A DNA stretch of 7,714 nucleotides. It comes from Oscillospiraceae bacterium. Its GTDB lineage: Bacteria; Bacillota; Clostridia; Oscillospirales; UBA929. Under the pieces are notes generated by a model, which saw only the letters and a list, made by a program, of their open reading frames with translations, made no database searches and was not told the DNA's origin. The DNA lies in assembly GCA_031271325.1 (NCBI GenBank), contig JAISVY010000036.1:1-7714 (forward strand). The letters are read 5' to 3'. Shown one piece after another: positions 5,138 to 7,714 of the stretch (its first letter is position 1; the number at the start of each line of letters is the position of its first letter). Made by a program: the position numbers and the translations under genes.

Positions 5138-6508
5138 ATGAAACGAACCATATCAATGATCTTATGCGTACTCCTGCTGTCGCCGCTCTGGATTCCGGCC
5201 GCGTCCGCCGCCGAGACCCCGCAGGCGGTGCTTGATGCCGCCAAAAGCGTCGTGCGCATTTACACGGTTGACGCGGACGACGGGGAAGCGTGGATCGGGA
5301 GCGGCTTTATTCTCGGTCACGATGACACATACGCGTATGTGGCTACCAATCTCCATTGTGTCAGCAACTTGGGGGAAATCTCGTTTATTGACGATCTGGT
5401 CATCAACCGCAGCAGCAGTTATGTGCTGACGGTCAACATGCTCACGAATGTTCTGCACGTGAAAGATATTATGGTTCCTTCTACGACACTCGACTTGGCC
5501 GTCTTAAAAATTGAAGGACTGACAGACCGCCCCGCGCTGAGACTGGGTGATCCCGAGAGCGTGAATCAGGGCGATGCCTGCTATGTGCTCGGTTTTCCGG
5601 GAGCCGCTGATCAAATGCGCGACGATACATACGACGCTCCGTCCACCGTGTCCGACGTGAACATTACCGACGGAAGCATCAGTCAAAAGGGCGCGGAGAT
5701 CGCCGGGCAAATCTCGTTCCAGCATACCGCCTACCAAAACCATGGGAATTCAGGCGGACCGCTTTTGAACGAGGCGGGTGAGGTTATCGGCGTCAATACC
5801 TATGGGATGGACGGTGTTTCCCGTTCGATATACATTGACTACATCACGAAATTCTGCGCAGACGCGGGAATCCCCCTCACCGCGGAAGAAGACTTAGCGG
5901 CAGAGCCGGAAGATCCGACCGACCCCGCTGACCCGGCGGATCCTGCCGGCCCGGACGCTGCGGAAACCACGGAAGAGACGCAGGAAGAAGATACCGGATT
6001 TGTGGGCTGGCTGAAAAAATGGTGGGTATACGTCGCGATCGGAGCCGGCGTCGTGGTGATCGGCGTTGTGCTGACCATCGTGCTGGTTCTGCGGAACAGC
6101 AAAAAAGCGGCGGCACCGGTTCCCTCACCCAGCTACGCGCAGCAGGTTCCCGTGGGTGCGGCCGTTACAAAACCCAGTTACGCGCAAGCGCCGCAGCCGC
6201 GTCTTACCGGCATTCGCGGCACGGGGGGGCAATTTAACACAACGAGTTTTCCGGTTTCCGACAGGATCGCCGTCGGACGCGATCCGGCGCGGTGCGCGGT
6301 GATCTTCCAGCCGCAGACGGCGGGCGTGAGCAGCCTGCACTGTGAAATCATCCGCCAAGGCGACGTGTTGCAGCTCGTTGACCGAGGCTCCTCTTACGGC
6401 ACCTTCCTGGAAAGCGGGCAAAAACTGTCGGCCAACGTGCCTGTCAGCCTGAACGCCGGGCAGGGCTTCTATCTGGGTGATAAGCGAAACAGCTTTACCG
6501 TGTATTAA
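5138..6508 (+). CDS. Trypsin-like (S1C) serine protease, membrane-tethered, with cytosolic FHA domain
   Basis: 456 residues. In order: a signal peptide (about 1-24, ending AASA); a chymotrypsin-fold protease domain (about 29-246) of the HtrA/DegP type with an intact triad, H73 (ATNLHC), D119 (TLDLAVLK) and S205 (GNSGGP); an acidic, Asp-Pro-rich linker (249-287); a membrane span (about 295-318); a Pro-rich linker; and an FHA domain (about 365-456) with GR at 380-381, SSLH (398-401) and GSSYGT (417-422). There is no PDZ domain, unlike typical HtrA. The predicted layout is protease outside and FHA inside, so phosphorylation by the upstream kinase could recruit partners to, or gate, an external protease; that is inference. 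The start follows from the ribosome binding site. Only three bases separate it from the next gene. Confidence 0.9.
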   Translation: MKRTISMILCVLLLSPLWIPAASAAETPQAVLDAAKSVVRIYTVDADDGEAWIGSGFILGHDDTYAYVATNLHCVSNLGEISFIDDLVINRSSSYVLTVNMLTNVLHVKDIMVPSTTLDLAVLKIEGLTDRPALRLGDPESVNQGDACYVLGFPGAADQMRDDTYDAPSTVSDVNITDGSISQKGAEIAGQISFQHTAYQNHGNSGGPLLNEAGEVIGVNTYGMDGVSRSIYIDYITKFCADAGIPLTAEEDLAAEPEDPTDPADPADPAGPDAAETTEETQEEDTGFVGWLKKWWVYVAIGAGVVVIGVVLTIVLVLRNSKKAAAPVPSPSYAQQVPVGAAVTKPSYAQAPQPRLTGIRGTGGQFNTTSFPVSDRIAVGRDPARCAVIFQPQTAGVSSLHCEIIRQGDVLQLVDRGSSYGTFLESGQKLSANVPVSLNAGQGFYLGDKRNSFTVY

Positions 6509-6511
6509 GCG

Positions 6512-7240
6512 ATGGAGTTTGACATCGGTTCTTTTTCGTCGGCGGGCGGAAAAGAAAAGAACGAAGACACAGTCTTGGTTCTGCGAAAGGCGCATGGGTT
6601 GGCGGCGGTGGTCGCCGACGGTCTGGGCGCGCACGGCGGAGGCGAAATAGCCTCCGCCTCCGCGGCGGCGGCTATCCGCGGCGCTCTGCCGGAAACGGGT
6701 TACACGGACACCTCCGCGCTTTCAGCGTGTTTCCAAGCCGCCAACAAAGCGGTTCTCGCAAATCAAAAACCGGGCGTCGCGATGAAGAGCACCGCCGTGC
6801 TGCTTGCCATAGAGCGGGAGAAAGCCGTCTTCGCCCATGTGGGAGACTCGCGGGGTTATTGCTTCCGAGCCGGTAAGCTGTCAGGTCAAACGATGGATCA
6901 CAGCGCTTCGCAGCTCGCGGTGCTGCGCGGTACGATCACGGCGGATCAAATCCGGTTCCACGAAAGCCGCAGCCGGCTTCTGCGAGCGCTGGGCGCAGAC
7001 GAAGCGGCGCACGAAGAGATACTGCCGCTGCCCGCGCCGCTGCCGGGCGACGCGTATTTGCTGTGCAGCGACGGCTTTTGGGAGTACGTGACCGAGCCGG
7101 AAATGGAAGCCGATCTGGCAAAATCGCGGAGCGCCTCGGCTTGGCTGTCGTATATGCTCTCCCGTGCCGGCGCGCGTTTGCAGGCAGAGCACGACAATTT
7201 GTCGGCGATCGCGGTGCTGTGTAACACGGCAAACGCATGA
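6512..7240 (+). CDS. Soluble PP2C-type Ser/Thr phosphatase
   Basis: 242 residues, a minimal PP2C domain with no signal peptide or membrane span, so cytosolic. Motifs: KNED with D19, ADGLGAHGGGE with D36, KST at 92-94, VGDSR with D112, SDG with D187 and EHDN with D228. The metal-binding acids are all present; the usual DGxGG reads DGLGA, a mild change. Three bases follow the protease stop and no ribosome binding site is visible before the ATG, so translation probably depends on ribosomes finishing the protease gene. It is clearly diverged from the membrane phosphatase at 3800-4960, so the two are not a recent duplication. A likely role is to dephosphorylate the soluble FHA protein, the kinase or the partners of the protease tail. 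Confidence 0.88.
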   Translation: MEFDIGSFSSAGGKEKNEDTVLVLRKAHGLAAVVADGLGAHGGGEIASASAAAAIRGALPETGYTDTSALSACFQAANKAVLANQKPGVAMKSTAVLLAIEREKAVFAHVGDSRGYCFRAGKLSGQTMDHSASQLAVLRGTITADQIRFHESRSRLLRALGADEAAHEEILPLPAPLPGDAYLLCSDGFWEYVTEPEMEADLAKSRSASAWLSYMLSRAGARLQAEHDNLSAIAVLCNTANA

Positions 7241-7263
7241 ATGTCCATGTTGCACAGACGAAA

Positions 7264-7342
7264 TGCAGGGGCGGTCATCAACGCTCGCCCGAACCCCGGA
7301 AAATCCCGCAGGCACGGGCGGCTGAGGACGGTCGCCCCTACA
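7264..7342. repeat. 79-bp nested palindromic element with TGYAGGGGCG ends
   Basis: TGCAGGGGCG (7264-7273) and CGCCCCTACA (7333-7342) are inverted ends with one mismatch. An inner pair, CGCCCG (7286-7291) and CGGGCG (7315-7320), nests within. The plan matches the elements at 269-326 and 362-494 on the other flank. It sits 24 bases after the last operon gene and could fold in the mRNA, but no T tract follows, so a terminator role is unproven. Confidence 0.6.
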
Positions 7343-7371
7343 TGGCGCTGCCGCTTATTGCGCATTTTGTC

Positions 7372-7399
7372 CGTTCATGTGTTTGCGTTCATGCGTTTG
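7372..7399. repeat. 14-bp tandem duplication
   Basis: CGTTCATGTGTTTG (7372-7385) is followed at once by CGTTCATGCGTTTG (7386-7399), one base different. It lies in the gene-free stretch 7343-7469, in which nothing else is recognised. Confidence 0.6.
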
Positions 7400-7469
7400 A
7401 TGCCGATTGTAAATTTAACTGCACCCCTCGTCGGGTTCTGTTTGTTGGTGTCCTGTCGCGCTTCTTTCA

Positions 7470-7714
7470 TTACGCGGGAGCAAGCGGACGCGGCGTGGGC
7501 AAAGTGTTGGGTATGAGCAAGGCGAATGTGTATAACTGGATTAAAAAAAACGGCTCCGGCAGCCGATGAAAAACAATTGTTCGTAGAATTGGACGAGTTG
7601 TATTGGTTTGTGAAACGCAAACCGCGAACCGAGACACGCGAAAACGTTTATTTGATGACGATGGTGAGCCGCAGTCCCCGTCAGATAACAGGCTTCGATG
7701 TTGCTTTTGATAAG
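7470..7714 (+). pseudogene. IS1-family transposase, C-terminal part, 5'-truncated and frame-broken
   Basis: From 7471 the frame reads YAGASGRGVGKVLGMSK then ANVYNWIKKNGSGSR and a stop at 7567-7569. This helix-turn-helix and its ending match the C-terminus of IS1 InsA. A second frame, from about 7550 and open to the window edge, reads ADEKQLFVELDELYWFV and later RENVYLMTMVSR and GFDVAFDK, the start of the IS1 DDE catalytic domain; the Asp at 7592-7594 (LDELYW) aligns with the first catalytic acid of InsB. The zinc-finger N-terminus is absent: sequence before 7469 is unrelated. The two frames differ by one base at an A8 run. Family call is firm; the copy cannot make a normal transposase unless the frame is recoded and a start is supplied. 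Confidence 0.75.
7543..7551 (+). other. A8C slippery run at the InsA/InsB junction
   Basis: Eight A then C, containing the in-frame heptamer A AAA AAC at 7545-7551, sits where IS1 has its A6C frameshift site. A -1 shift here reaches TAG at 7584-7586 after about eleven codons; only loss of one A (or a +1/-2 shift) fuses the two transposase frames. Confidence 0.6.

Noticed and set aside
7237..7469. N-terminal part of the open frame that runs into the IS1 fragment
   Set aside because: It overlaps the phosphatase stop, runs through the palindromic element and 14-bp repeat, and shows no zinc-finger cysteine pairs; it is chance read-through, not a fusion.
1..7714. tRNA, rRNA or known riboswitch genes
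   Set aside because: No cloverleaf, rRNA-like or riboswitch-core sequence was recognised by eye on either strand.

Overview
The window (about 58-60% G+C by eye) carries a five-gene Ser/Thr phospho-signalling cassette, all on the + strand, set between two pieces of an IS1-family insertion sequence. The kinase style (N-terminal CxxC zinc knuckle, HRDIAPDN catalytic loop, GYAPEEQ activation segment), the strong AGGAG/GAGGTG ribosome binding sites and the flanking palindromic repeats point to a high-GC Firmicute of the class Clostridia, probably a gut-type Oscillospiraceae relative. That placement is inference from style, not a database match.

Layout. 1-191 (minus) encodes the zinc-finger N-terminus of an IS1-type transposase, with a near-consensus promoter at 198-226. 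269-527 is a patch of palindromic and tandem repeats with no gene. 528-845 is the leader and promoter region of the operon. 846-3062 is a transmembrane Ser/Thr kinase with a proline-rich stalk and six C-terminal MORN repeats. 3195-3812 is a soluble zinc-ribbon/FHA protein. 3800-4960 is a membrane-anchored PP2C phosphatase overlapping it. 5138-6508 is a secreted-side trypsin-like protease joined through one membrane span to a cytosolic FHA domain. 6512-7240 is a second, soluble PP2C phosphatase. 7264-7399 again holds repeats. 7470-7714 is the C-terminal part of an IS1-type transposase on the + strand, lacking its N-terminus and broken in frame at an A8 run.

How the genes may work together (inference). 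The kinase writes phospho-threonine in the cytosol, possibly in response to something bound by its external MORN domain. The two FHA domains (a soluble adaptor and the tail of the protease) read phospho-threonine. The two PP2C enzymes, one at the membrane and one soluble, erase it. The distinctive output is a membrane protease whose catalytic domain lies outside the cell while its phospho-peptide reader lies inside. No substrate, toxin, nuclease or secretion gene is visible, so the biological role stays open.

The two IS1 pieces point outward in opposite directions and are complementary halves: the reverse complement of 1-191 joins 7470 in frame to the base. This suggests an inversion with a breakpoint in an IS1 copy, or an assembly join.
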